Below, piece after piece: positions 11,751 to 21,129 of a DNA stretch of 64,000 nt (position 1 is the stretch's first letter; every line of letters starts with the position of its first letter). Origin of the DNA: Takakia lepidozioides (taxonomy: Eukaryota; Streptophyta; Takakiopsida; Takakiales; Takakiaceae). The translations under genes were made by a program, and so were the position numbers. The notes beneath the pieces were generated by a model. It saw only the letters and a list, made by a program, of their open reading frames with translations, was not told the DNA's origin and made no database searches. The DNA lies in assembly GCA_030704615.1 (NCBI GenBank), contig CM060732.1, positions 18,102,001-18,166,000 of the forward strand, in the 5' to 3' direction.

Positions 11751-12206
11751 TTTGAGGCAGGCACAGAGGTCTGGTTGAACATCAAGAATTTCTGACTACC
11801 TCCGGAAGTGAGTCCGAAGTTCGTGCCTCCGTATGCGGGACCCTTTCGCATTCGGAAGGTTATGAATGAGGATGTGTATGAATTGGAGCTGCCGGCAAAC
11901 AGCAAGGTGCACCCAGTATTCCATGTCTCTCTTTTGAAGCCTTACTTCAAAGATGAAGCACGTCCGAATCGGCATCAAGTGTTGCGTCCGCCACCTATGC
12001 TGTTGGATCATGAAAATGAACCTGAGTACGAGGTGGAGGCAATACTTAAGTCGAGGAGGTTCAGGAACCGAGAAACGGAGTATCTCGTCAAATGGAAGGG
12101 CTATCATCATGTGGAGGCATCTTGGGTGCGTGCCTCAGAAATGGGAAACGCAGCCGAGGCGGTTGCAGCTTTCGAAGGGCGACCTCAAAAGCGGAAAAAG
12201 CGTTGA
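11751..12206 (+). pseudogene. Integrase C-terminus with chromodomain
   Basis: After a frameshift near 11746 and a TGA at 11793, the frame runs open to TGA at 12204-12206. PPYAGPFRI and HPVFHVSLLKPY are the conserved integrase tail. EYEVEAILKSRRF to EYLVKWKGYHHVEASWV is a chromodomain with the aromatic residues Y, W and W in place. In this family the chromodomain steers integration towards marked chromatin. The tail is basic (RPQKRKKR). Confidence 0.93.
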
Positions 12207-12240
12207 TGGGGACATCAACCTTGGAGCGTGGGGGAGGAAA

Positions 12241-12950
12241 TGCATGCTTAGCCCGGTTTAGCTAGCTCAGGAATCCGATTGCAAAAACTTGTATTGTACA
12301 AAAATTTGTTATAAAGGAAATGGGTTCCAAATATTGTGCGTCCTATTGTGTTTGGAATGGTGATGCATGGTGTGGTTGGCTAGTGTGTAGAATGCATGCT
12401 AGTTTACAAAAGTGGGAGAGGTAAATTGGGTTAATCGTGTGTTTGCGCAGTGCCGAAATCGGGTGACTCCCATCCAAGGGGCAAGGAAACTTGCGCCTTC
12501 TTTGGGAGTTCACGTGCTAGTGCGCACCTGGCGCGTGCGCGTACTATAACTGCGCTACCGAGGGGGTTGCCTTGTAATGCGGGCTAACGCGGAAGCTACG
12601 TGCTTCCGTTCACGTACTATAATCGTGTAGCCTCGGGACGAAGTCGTAGTGCGGCTTCGGCGTGTTCCCGTACCTCAGGCCAGCATTCCAAGGCGGACCC
12701 AATTGTAGTGATTGGGGCGCACGGTTGGTTCAAGGTTATCCTCCTAGTCAAAGAGGGTTCCAGGTGAACCCTTGCTCAAGGTGATGCCAAAAGTGGCATC
12801 ATGAGCGATCGCAAGCAATGTTGTTGCAGTAAGGCGATTCGATCCTCGGGGAGGATCGTTCCTTGGTCTTGAAGTAGGCCAAGAAGAGTGCACTGGGAGG
12901 AGCTGGAGAGGCTCCACCCTTGGCCAGGACTTGGAGGAAGTCGGCCAAAC
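12241..12950 (+). repeat. Presumed 3' LTR of the chromovirus
   Basis: A purine tract, GCGTGGGGGAGGAAA, ends at 12240, 34 bases after the pol stop, and TGCATGC follows. Two related short blocks with ACTATAA (12543 and 12616) could be promoter elements. The 3' end is a guess, set by the start of the next element's tail. No 5' LTR is seen before 7881, so this rests on position only. Confidence 0.45.
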
Positions 12951-12989
12951 TAGCTAGTGGAGAGTAGAGTCAAGTGTGGGGTTTGGTTC

Positions 12990-13112
12990 TTTGCCATGGG
13001 ACGCCATGGTACAGAAACAAACTCCTTGATGTGGGACGCCACAACTTGGATGTTCGTTTCTACAAAATGGACAAGTCGATGAGGACATCAACTCCCTGTT
13101 GGTAGGGGTGTG
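12990..13112 (+). pseudogene. 3' tail of a second chromovirus
   Basis: The segment before the LTR at 13113 reads VDEDINSLLVG near 13078-13110, matching VDGDINLG at the end of the first chromovirus (12203 onward). A G-rich tract, GGTAGGGGTG, sits directly before the LTR. It is therefore the 3' end of a related element whose body is missing. Confidence 0.5.
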
Positions 13113-13839
13113 TGTCGCGGCCCTTTGCCTTGAGGGCAGGGGGTCGGGACACATGAGGGGCTGCCCCTGTGGTGGGGGCAGCGGCAGCGATAGGTATGGG
13201 GGGGCTGAGGCACCCTTGAGTGCCCAAGGCACTCAGGGAAGCGGAGGCGCTCACTAGGTGGAGCCCCGCACACCGGGTTGCGGTGGGGGTGGCTCCACAA
13301 GGGGTGGTGGTAGCTTAGTGGGACTTAGTGGGGGTGGCATAGGACTCACCATGGGGGCGGAGACCTCGTGGTGGGAGTCATGGGGAGTCTTGGGACTCAT
13401 CACGGTCCATAGGGGCCGTGGTGAGCGGGCCAAGACTCACCGCGACTCACCACCGGGAATCGAGGGTCTTCATGGTAGTTCGCCATAAAATGGCATGGCT
13501 GGTTGTGAAACCCCCGCGGACAGCTACAAAAGTATATATAGGGAGTAGTAACCCCGAGAACGGTGCAAGCCCGTTGGTGACCAAAAACTAGTGAGTAAGC
13601 GAGCGAGCCGGAAAGCGACCAAAGAGTGGGGAGCTGTTCCGGACTGCCATCTACCAAAGGGAATTCTCCTAGTCCCAATTAGGTGGAGGGTTTTAGAGGG
13701 AAGCGAAAGGAGACCGTTATGTCCCGGTGAGCAGCCGAAGCTCCAAGTTGGCCCGGCGGCCAGGTTGGGAGTCAGGCGCGCGCATCAAAGCGAGTAACTA
13801 TGACTTGAAGGGGAGTTTACCGAAGTGAGGTGCGCGACA
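13113..13839 (+). repeat. LTR with TGTCGCG...CGCGACA ends
   Basis: Both borders are set by comparison with the reverse-strand copy at 23351-24075: homology starts at TGTCGCGG and stops at GCGCGACA. The ends form a 7-bp inverted repeat. The flanks (GGTGTG and GCGCAA) are not a target duplication, as expected for a 3' LTR still joined to an element tail. Length is 727 bp. Confidence 0.85.
13533..13540 (+). promoter_or_regulatory. TATA box in LTR
   Basis: TATATATA within AAAGTATATATAGGGAG is kept in the solo LTR on the other strand (23650-23657). It lies about 300 bases before the LTR end, which fits the U3 promoter. Confidence 0.6.
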
Positions 13840-14514
13840 GCGCAAGAGTCTGTCCGGGTGACTTCAGCAGATATTGCCCACCAGATTGCAGCAGACCCTC
13901 CCGAGCAGACTAAACAGAAGACTGCACTTGAGTTTTCCCAGGAGACTTCTTCAAAGTATGCCCGACTATTGGGGAGACTGCAGTTGACCCATCCAAGGCG
14001 GCTGCTGAACAGTCGTTCCAGCAAACTGCTGTAGGGCCCGCCCAGGTGTGTGCCAAGGAGACTTTCCATGAGGCGACAGTTGAGGACGTCCGCAAGCAGA
14101 TTTTGCCTTCGCCGTCTCCATCTGCTCCTGCTCCTGCTAATGTTGGGTCAACAACAAAGACAGGCGGTCTACTCACACCGCCCGATTCTCGTGTTAGTTC
14201 AACGCATGCCATTCGTGAGGCTGCAAGGACTGGACCGGCAAGTGTCAACAAACCGACTGACACTCTTCTGCTGCGCAACAGAGCTGCAACATACAAGTCG
14301 TCCCAGGCATTGTGGCGGAGAGCACCTCCGTTTGAGCAGAAAGAGGAAAAACCCAAAAACGTCCGGCATTGAGGCGGTCAAGGAGACTGGAGAGGGTCAT
14401 GTTCAAAAGAGACCAGCCAGGAAAGACAAGTCTGATGTGTTTATGAACAAGGACCGCCGATTGTGTTTGGACATGGATAAGGAGGTGGCAGAGTTACTTA
14501 AGTCGAAGAAGTAA
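13840..14514 (+). other. Low-complexity coding-like region, unknown
   Basis: Several overlapping open frames (13825-14034, 14046-14372, 14050-14514) contain Gln/Thr/Ser-rich and basic sequence, and the DNA is rich in CAGAC and CAGCAGA words. No domain is recognised. A basic C-terminal stretch (RPARKDKSDVFMNKDRR) near 14415-14460 is the only segment that looks protein-like. It may be the edge of the repeat-rich MULE region that follows or a broken gene exon. Confidence 0.3.
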
Positions 14515-14847
14515 GTCATATGTGTCTGCTGCTCAGTCGTGTTCTTGCCTTTGTAAGTCTTTGTATCTTCTGGCAGTCTACTGGCTTCTTGTCTGCAGTC
14601 TAGTGAGGACTCTACTCGGTCCGCTCTGACTGTGCCCCACACTTGTGTTTGTCGACTTTGTCAAATGTCAGGTCTGTTGCTCGGTCTGCTGTGACTCTGC
14701 AGTCCACTATCCGAATGTCCACTATCCACTATCCAAATGCCCATTGTTCAAATGTCGGGTCTGTCGGTCGGTCTGCTAAGAGTATGTCTTGACGTCGGTT
14801 TTTGGACTTTCTGGTAATTCAGGTCCCCTCATCGGTCTGCTAAGACT

Positions 14848-15285
14848 GTGCAGCAGACTGATGTATTTGGACTTTGTGGAATTAGTGGTGTCTTGGTGGG
14901 GTCTGACTGTATGTGTAAGATTGAAAGTCATTTGATGTCCGTACATATAGCCGTTGGGAATAGCATGGTGTATTTTTTCGAAGGAGACTCGCGGTTTCGA
15001 TGTGGCATTGCGCCGGAAGACATGAAAGCACTAAACGTGGTTGAGTCGGAGTGCTCGGACAGACTTTTGGATGTCTGGTGTCGTTTTTTCGAGAACACCC
15101 TAGACTCGAGGACGTATGGCACTGTCGCTCTTTTGCCAACGTTGACGTGGTCTGTTTTCCAGACTTTCGACACAGCCCCACGCGGAACTTTGGTGGCAAA
15201 CCTTGATGGTGCCTTGACTCCTGCGCGACTTGGCAAAGACATTAAAGACTGCACTCATATATTGGTGCTGGTCTTGCAAGGGTAA
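14848..15285 (+). CDS. Hypothetical exon in GTCTGC-repeat region
   Basis: An open frame of 145 codons ends just after GTAAG (15279-15283), a possible splice donor. The sequence LLDVWCRFFENTL followed by GTVALLPTLTWSVFQ and ARLGKDIKDCTHILVL faintly recalls Ulp1/C48 cysteine proteases, a family known to be carried by some MULEs. The catalytic His-Trp pair is not clear, so I do not assign it. It lies 1.2 kb upstream of a transposase half on the same strand. It may be an accessory gene of that element. Confidence 0.3.
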   Translation: MQQTDVFGLCGISGVLVGSDCMCKIESHLMSVHIAVGNSMVYFFEGDSRFRCGIAPEDMKALNVVESECSDRLLDVWCRFFENTLDSRTYGTVALLPTLTWSVFQTFDTAPRGTLVANLDGALTPARLGKDIKDCTHILVLVLQG

Positions 15286-15289
15286 GACC

Positions 15290-15560
15290 CGACGGACTTG
15301 TTACATTTTGGAGTCTGCTGAATATTGGGTCTTCTGTGTGTGTTCGACGTGATGGTCTGTTCGACTCTCGTGTGAATTGGACGTGATGGTCTGTTGGACT
15401 CCTGCACTCTTGGACTGTTGGTCTGCTGGACTGCTAGTCCGTTGGATCTGTTGGAGTGCTTTGTCTGTTGGGAAGTTGGCCATTTGGACAGCCAAGTATG
15501 TTGGTCTGTTGGTCTGCAGAGTCTGTTGGGTTTGGGACTAATGAAATTGTCGGGCATGTT
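15290..15560 (+). repeat. GTCTGTTGG simple-repeat tract
   Basis: Words of the GTCTGYTGG type recur about every 10-20 bases. The same words occur at 14520-14850, so the tract looks like subterminal repeats of the MULE region. Confidence 0.6.
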
Positions 15561-15789
15561 CATTTTCACATTGAAGGGGCCACTGGAGCGTCATTATCAT
15601 CGACCTAAGGAAAGGCGCCTATACCCACTTGAACTCCCGAAGGGAACTACATACTTGCATACAGCTCCTTGGTTGGATTCAGAAGGTGCATGCAGGGTGC
15701 TTTGGATGTGTTGTTGGGATTCCACAATGGGATGAAGTAATGGCATTTCAGTTCAACGCTCCCGAAGTGCCCCAACAACCTTTCAGTTG

Positions 15790-16420
15790 GGAGTGCGACA
15801 GTTCCCTGAGAGACTCGCATGCGCGAGTCTGTTGGCAGACTGGACTCGGACCAAGTCCGCTTGCACACTCGCGTGGGCAAGCCCGACTCGGCCGACCAAG
15901 TCGCTGGCAGACTCGCCAGGCCGAGTCCGCCAAAAGACTCGAAGGGGCGAGTCTGCTGGCACCCTTCATGGGTTTGCTGGCAGACTTGGGAGGGGAAGTC
16001 GGCCCGCCAGACCCGTAGGAGTGTCTTGCGACCAAGTTCGTTTAGGGGTTGGTGTGGAGTCTGCTTTGGGCTACTCGGCTGGCAGACACGCTTGCGCTAG
16101 TACCCTGGCAGACTCGCATGCGTGAGTCCGCTGGCAGGCTCGACTCGAAGAGTCCGATGCACACTCGTGTGGGCGAGTCCGCTTGCAGTCAACGGACCAA
16201 GTCCGCTGGCAGACTTGCGTGGGCAAGTCCGCTGGTACACTGAACAGGCCGAGTCCGCTGGCAGACTCGCCAGGCGGAGTCTGGCACAAGACTCGCAGGG
16301 CCAAGTCCGCTGGCACGCTTCATGGGTCTGCTAGCAAACTTGGGAGGGGAAGTCGGCCCGCCAGACCCACAGGCAGTGTCTTACCACCAAGTCCGTTTAA
16401 GGGTTGGTGTGAAGTCTGTT
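15790..16420 (+). repeat. Tandem ~350-bp repeat built from AGTCCGCTGGCAGACTCGC words
   Basis: Two units line up at an offset of about 350 bases. The block CTTCATGGGT...GGGAGGGGAAGTCGGCCC at 15965-16005 recurs at 16318-16355, with matching flanks through GTTGGTGTG. Inside each unit, 10-20 base words such as AGTCCGCTGGCAGACTCGC repeat, and many overlap their own reverse complement (GCGAGTC/GACTCGC). Confidence 0.8.
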
Positions 16421-16497
16421 GGAGGTCTCCAACACACTCAGTTGGTGTCCACCGACAATGGGGGGGTTCCCTCTGAAGTGCCTGATGTGGATGTGTT

Positions 16498-17748
16498 ATG
16501 TGTAGGGTTGCTTTCAAAGGAGTCCTCATTTTCCTGTGCCTTTGGCATGTCTGCAAGGCATGGGTAAAGCAATCATGCCAGAAGACCAAAGATCCCGTCA
16601 CTGCAGCAAACGTGTTGAAGGATATGGGAGACCTCATGTATTGTAGAGGTGGACCAAATGATCCCAAAAAAACGCTTCTATGGGTTGCCAAAACAATCAG
16701 GGACATGAGAAAGAAATATCGGAATCCCCGGGAATTTTTAAAGTACATCGACAAGGAATGGTCTCCTAAAATAGCAATGTGGTGTACTGTTGCTCGTCAT
16801 GTTCCACATGCCAGTCAAGACACAAATGCTAGCATTGAGGCATACCATGGAAACTTGAAGGCTAGACTGAGGATGGGGAAAGGCAAAATGACTGGTCGAA
16901 GAGTCGATTGGCTAATATGGGAACTCACGGGCCGTGTGCTCACACACTACTGGTACGCAATTCATTTGAAGATGCATGGGTTCATACAGAATGACAAACA
17001 TGAAAAGTACATATCTAGCTCTGTGCTAGCGGCCAGGGACATCCCAGCGAGCAATGTGACTCTACCCTTGGTGGAAGGACAACCAGCGTATGTGCTAAGC
17101 AGCAATCACCCAGACACAACCTACATTGTTTACAACCCTGGATCGGATTGGGTTTCTTGCACTTGCCCATGGGCAATGAAAGACAATTTGTGCAAACACT
17201 AAGTGAAAGTGTTGAAGTTGCTTCATCCCGACTTGCAGGATGGACTCATAGTGCGTGCATGTGGCACGGCGCTCGGAACCGTACATGGAGGATTGCATAA
17301 TCTGATGTTGGATGAAACGACTGTCGCCGGGGAGGTTGGTGCGATGGACAGACCTGTGGAGGATTGTGACTTTGCACCCCTCGAGGAGCCTGTCTACGTC
17401 CAACTGAGTATGGCCAAAGAATGGTCAGATATACTTCGTATTGTGGGTGATGACAAGTACCTCGAGACACATATGCTGTCATGCCTTCAAATATGTAGAG
17501 GGCAGCTTACTGATAACCTGGCCAAAAGTGCTGCTGGGATGCTACATCCTCGTGCAGCAAAACATTTCCGACCTGTTGACGACAATAATAATATGTCTCT
17601 GAAAAGGAAGAGGGATTTCGTCGAAGCATGGAAAACCCGACCCAGAGTCTTGCGGAGAACGCGCAATAGGGTGTATGCCCCAACACCTGCAACGCAAATA
17701 TACTCTAGAATTGTTAAGGTTTTAGATCGTTTCACGGGACCCAAGTAG
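16498..17748 (+). pseudogene. MULE transposase, C-terminal half (SWIM domain)
   Basis: The coding part probably starts at a splice acceptor, GTGTAG at 16500-16505. FLCLWHVCKAWVKQ holds the CxxH motif that follows the second catalytic Asp in MULE transposases. TNASIEAYHGNLKARL holds the catalytic Glu. A SWIM zinc finger follows (CTCPWAMKDNLCKH). A TAA at 17200-17202 comes right after the finger, and the frame goes on for 181 more codons to TAG 17746-17748 with a basic tail. The N-terminal half, with the two Asp residues, is missing upstream. Related sequence for that half lies on the other strand at 18.5-20.4 kb. It is flanked by GTCTGC repeats on both sides in inverted sense. Confidence 0.88.
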
Positions 17749-17869
17749 ACAGCATACTCACACAACAAAACAATGTTATGCCATCATATTCCATGCAGAG
17801 AAATAAAGGTCCACAATCTGCTTGAGAGTGCATACATGTTTGCATCATTAACAGCCTGGAAGTGCATTC

Positions 17870-18350
17870 CATCATAGCTCAGAGCGCTCCACCGTCCAGT
17901 TGCGGAAGACTGGGCATTCTGCTCAACAGACCGCGGAAATTGCCAAACACACTACTGAGCAGACTGCACAACTACAGAATAACACTGGCAAGTCTGCTGA
18001 TGGTTTTGGGCCGATTTAGACACAAAAACAGTCTTGGCTCAATACACTGCGTAGTCTGCAGAGCCCAACAGACATACAGTTGGGACAGACTGGGTGGTCT
18101 TCTGCACTATCCACCGAACTGCTCCCACCGAGCGTAGTCGCCCAGACACGGAGCCCAACTGCACACACATACACTATGCACCAAAGTGTCACCCACTCTA
18201 TCGAGCAGACTGATGAGCGGCCAGCAGACTGTGCGACAGACTGCTCAGCATGCAACAGAGCCAACAGACCGCTCAACGGCCAGCAGATTGGTCAAACAGA
18301 CGGAGACTGTTGTAGTCTGCTAACAGTAGTTAATAGTAGAACCAAGTAGT
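17870..18350. repeat. GCAGACT-rich tract, inverted relative to 14.5-15.5 kb
   Basis: Words such as GCAGACTG and CAACAGAC recur, the reverse complement of the GTCTGC words on the other side of the transposase half. This is what subterminal inverted repeats of one element would look like. Exact ends are not found. An AATAAA lies at 17801-17806, about 50 bases after the transposase stop. Confidence 0.55.
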
Positions 18351-18533
18351 CTGCTCATGTGAGGACGTGGGGTGGTTGTGTACTGAACTGTATTGTTCGG
18401 CCATTGTATGACTGCTTTTGATGAACTTGCATAGGTGGGGACAGTATGAGTGCATGTAGGCCTTCATCTCAGAAAATATTACAAACATTCAGAATATGAA
18501 TTGAAACAACAATGAATGTATATATTTATTTCC

Positions 18534-20361
18534 TCAAGGGAGCAGTTTTTCCGCATCGTCCAAACCACGGCGGATATACTTTATACACTGCAATCGCTGC
18601 AGTAACGGAAACCTGAAATTAAACCACCTTGGTGTGAAGGCTTGTCCTCTCTCTTTGGTTTTCTGCCTATCGCCTTTCAGGTAGTTGTAATACCCTTCAA
18701 TGAAAGACATCACGTAAAACCCAGCACACTATGACGACAGTTGCATGCCAGTGGACTTCGACAGTGGTGTCTGTTGGGGTATGGAAGACTCACCTAATAG
18801 CGTTTATTTCAGCGTCCGCATCATCGACAATGAAGGCATTGGGTCGCCAGGTCGGCATATCTGCGTGGAGTCGGTCACGCAAGGCTGTCATCCACGACAC
18901 CAGGTCTGTTGTCATATTCCTGGCGGATATGATGTACGCAACTGGTATACCGTTCAGCCACTCGTCGAAAACCATCAACGTGTACAATGGGAACTGTTCA
19001 GATGCACTATGTCACTATGTCACTTGGTTCCAATGTGCAACATCCTATGAACAATTGATTTGCAGAAATGGTAAGAGGGATGAATCGTACCTTGTGGTGA
19101 TTTGTCCTGAAGGTTGCATCACATGCAACGATACGCGCATGTCCCAATTGAAGCATTATCTGCTTTTGCCACTCAGTTTGAATGCCAATAGTGAATGTCA
19201 AATCTCCATCGTAATGCGCGAAGGTTGGCGCCAATGTTTCTTCTCGATAGAAGAAAACTGATGCGGGGTTCAGGTCTTTCCACATGCGGACGCTGTCGGC
19301 ATCGTTGGCATGCTTTTTGAACATCTGCCACGCCCGTTTCTCAGCCAGGTTGCGGACATCTTGCTCGAGGAGGAAATCATCACGTGTCCATGCATCTCCC
19401 AAACCTGTGTTGTTCATGATGTGCTCCTTGTGTTCCATCATGATTTGTGCGATCGTGAGGCCTCGGCACAAACACTCAACGAACCAGGCTTTCAATTCCT
19501 CGCTAATGCGGGATGCGTAGGCTGCCCGTGTGTTCCTGAACTCTGCGGTCTTGCTATGGGAGGGTTTCCCTAGGGCATCCACGTGCTCCATGTTGTTGTA
19601 GTATGTGAGGACACAAATGTCCGGGGCAAGATAAGATTGCTGCACTTTGAAACAACAAAGGCACCCGCGCTTGTACGATTCTCCGTAGTCCGACTTCTTC
19701 CTTCTTGGGCCTTTATGCGGGTGTTTAGTGCCAGCACCCACATCCGGACCTCCACGCTTTTGTTTTGGATCCTCGACAGTTGCATTGACCGTGCGCTTGT
19801 CGTCGGGTCCGTAGCAGCATTGATACCTGTCAAATGGAATTCAAAATATCAACCTATGGACTTATGGAAGCCACAGTCGGAGACAAATACAAATCACAAC
19901 AACAATGCAGTGACATCCCTAAACCACAATGAGGATGGTGCACACATGATACTGCTCAAGAAGGTGTTCCCTCTCGGAGCTTTCCGCACTCCGGTGTCCA
20001 CTTTACTGTGCACATGTACCCAATATTGAGTGGGGAAGTCCTCCACACTCTCCTCTCCATGGACGAAGTCCGGAACTCTATCCCAAGATATACAGGCCTT
20101 TTTAACACGCACTTGCACCACCCCAAACCCATATTGCGTTTCACACTTCCAATGGAGGTCCTTATTGTTGAAAGGTCTTGGTTTTGGTGTTTGCAAACTT
20201 TGTCGAAGAGGGCGTATAAGCCGGCTCTCAAATTGCTGCATGTAATCGGCTTCCGCTCCTACGTCCATGCCCTGTACAGTGCAGAACACACGCTCCAGAA
20301 CCTGCAACGAAAACGCCGCAGGACACGATGGAGAACGTGCACGGAGAAACATGACCCACAT
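18534..20361 (-). pseudogene. MULE transposase, N-terminal half (reverse strand)
   Basis: Reading the minus strand, a first exon-like piece covers 20361-about 19940 (HWKCETQYGFGVVQV, TQYWVHVHSKVD). An intron ends at TTTGACAG (about 19828). The next piece has a Cys/His region (RGCLCCFKVQQ, HVDALGKPSH) and the first catalytic Asp in ACDATFRTN. A small frame break near 18995 precedes LMVFDEWLNGIPVAYI and the second Asp in IVDDADAEINAI. A donor, AG|GTGAGTC, ends that exon at about 18782. A last open stretch (about 18728-18534, FIEGYYNYLKGDRQKTKERG) runs to a TGA followed by AATAAATATA. It contains no Glu or SWIM region; sequence of that type is on the plus strand at 16498-17748. The splice phase into the last stretch does not work as I read it. 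Confidence 0.78.
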
Positions 20362-20401
20362 TTACAGCTGGTGGCAGATGGCAGGCGGCAGAGATAAGGC
20401 C

Positions 20402-20690
20402 CTAAATTAGAGGGCTGCGATGGGATTCGTCCAGGACGGCCCAGATCTTGCGGGCGGGCGGACTAGCGGGAGCGGACCTGCCGCATTGGACTAGCCCCAG
20501 CGGACCTACTGCAGCGGAGCGGCCGGTGGACGGACCCCGGGCGGGGCAGCCGCGGCTGGTGCAACCGCGGCAGCAGCGGCGGGCGTGGGCAACCGCGGGC
20601 AGTGGCAGGCGGGTGGGCGTGGGTGGGAGGGCGCCCCTCGTCCGGACGACGGGCCCACCATCCTTGTCGCACGCTTGCATTCATGACCCT
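20402..20690. other. GC-rich low-complexity island
   Basis: The tract is unusually GC-rich against AT-rich neighbours, with GCGGGCGGAC and GCAGCGGAGCGG words. Open frames exist on both strands because stops are rare. It could hold the promoter or first exon of the reverse-strand transposase half, but nothing shows it. Confidence 0.35.
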
Positions 20691-20910
20691 ATTATTGTAA
20701 ATTGAGAGGCGACCATAATATGCAGTGGACCATCCACAAAGGGTGGAAGGAGGTGCACGTATAACTAGGACTTGTAGCCCCAGATTACTCAAATCAGCTT
20801 TCTACGCCACATCAATCATCGATTACACTTGATAGGTTGCCAACAAAGATTACTGTAAGTGAGGAACTTGCCTGGACTAAGACTAAAAATGCTCTTGTGG
20901 TGTGTCTCAG

Positions 20911-21120
20911 GCAGTCCTAATGCAATGGCCTTATCCAATTTCTTTTCTTACCTTGCAAATGGCAGCATCAATTGTGGTGGTCTATGCTTTGAGGTCCGAG
21001 GGTGTAGTCGCTATGCAGCCTTTGCAGCTGAGAGTTGCAAACGCCTTTTTTCTCGTGCTCTTCTTTTACGACACAAATGTTGGATTTGCATTGGTATCAG
21101 TGAAGTCCAAGAGTCTACAC
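20911..21120 (+). pseudogene. Nucleotide-sugar-transporter-like exon
   Basis: A splice acceptor, GTGTCTCAG (20902-20910), is followed by about 65 open codons: AVLMQWPYPISFLTLQMAAS, then VVYALRSEGVV and FFLVLFFYDTNVGFALVSVK. The last block matches the conserved FFYxxNVxFALxSxK stretch of the plant UDP-GlcNAc/GDP-mannose group of nucleotide-sugar transporters, which are Golgi/ER membrane antiporters. Two hydrophobic helices are visible. No flanking exons are found, and the frame stops at 21119-21121. It is either the relic of a host gene or an exon carried by a transposon. The order of residues and the clean acceptor make chance unlikely. Confidence 0.7.
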
Positions 21121-21129
21121 TGAACAACA

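Noticed and set aside
13060-13300. Long open frames on the minus strand of the LTR (Pro/Ala-rich)
   Set aside because: GC-rich LTR sequence; the same frames occur in the solo LTR and carry no domain.
15629-16334. Several plus-strand frames in the 15.6-16.3 kb repeat
   Set aside because: Open only because the repeat unit lacks stops; residues are repeat-derived.
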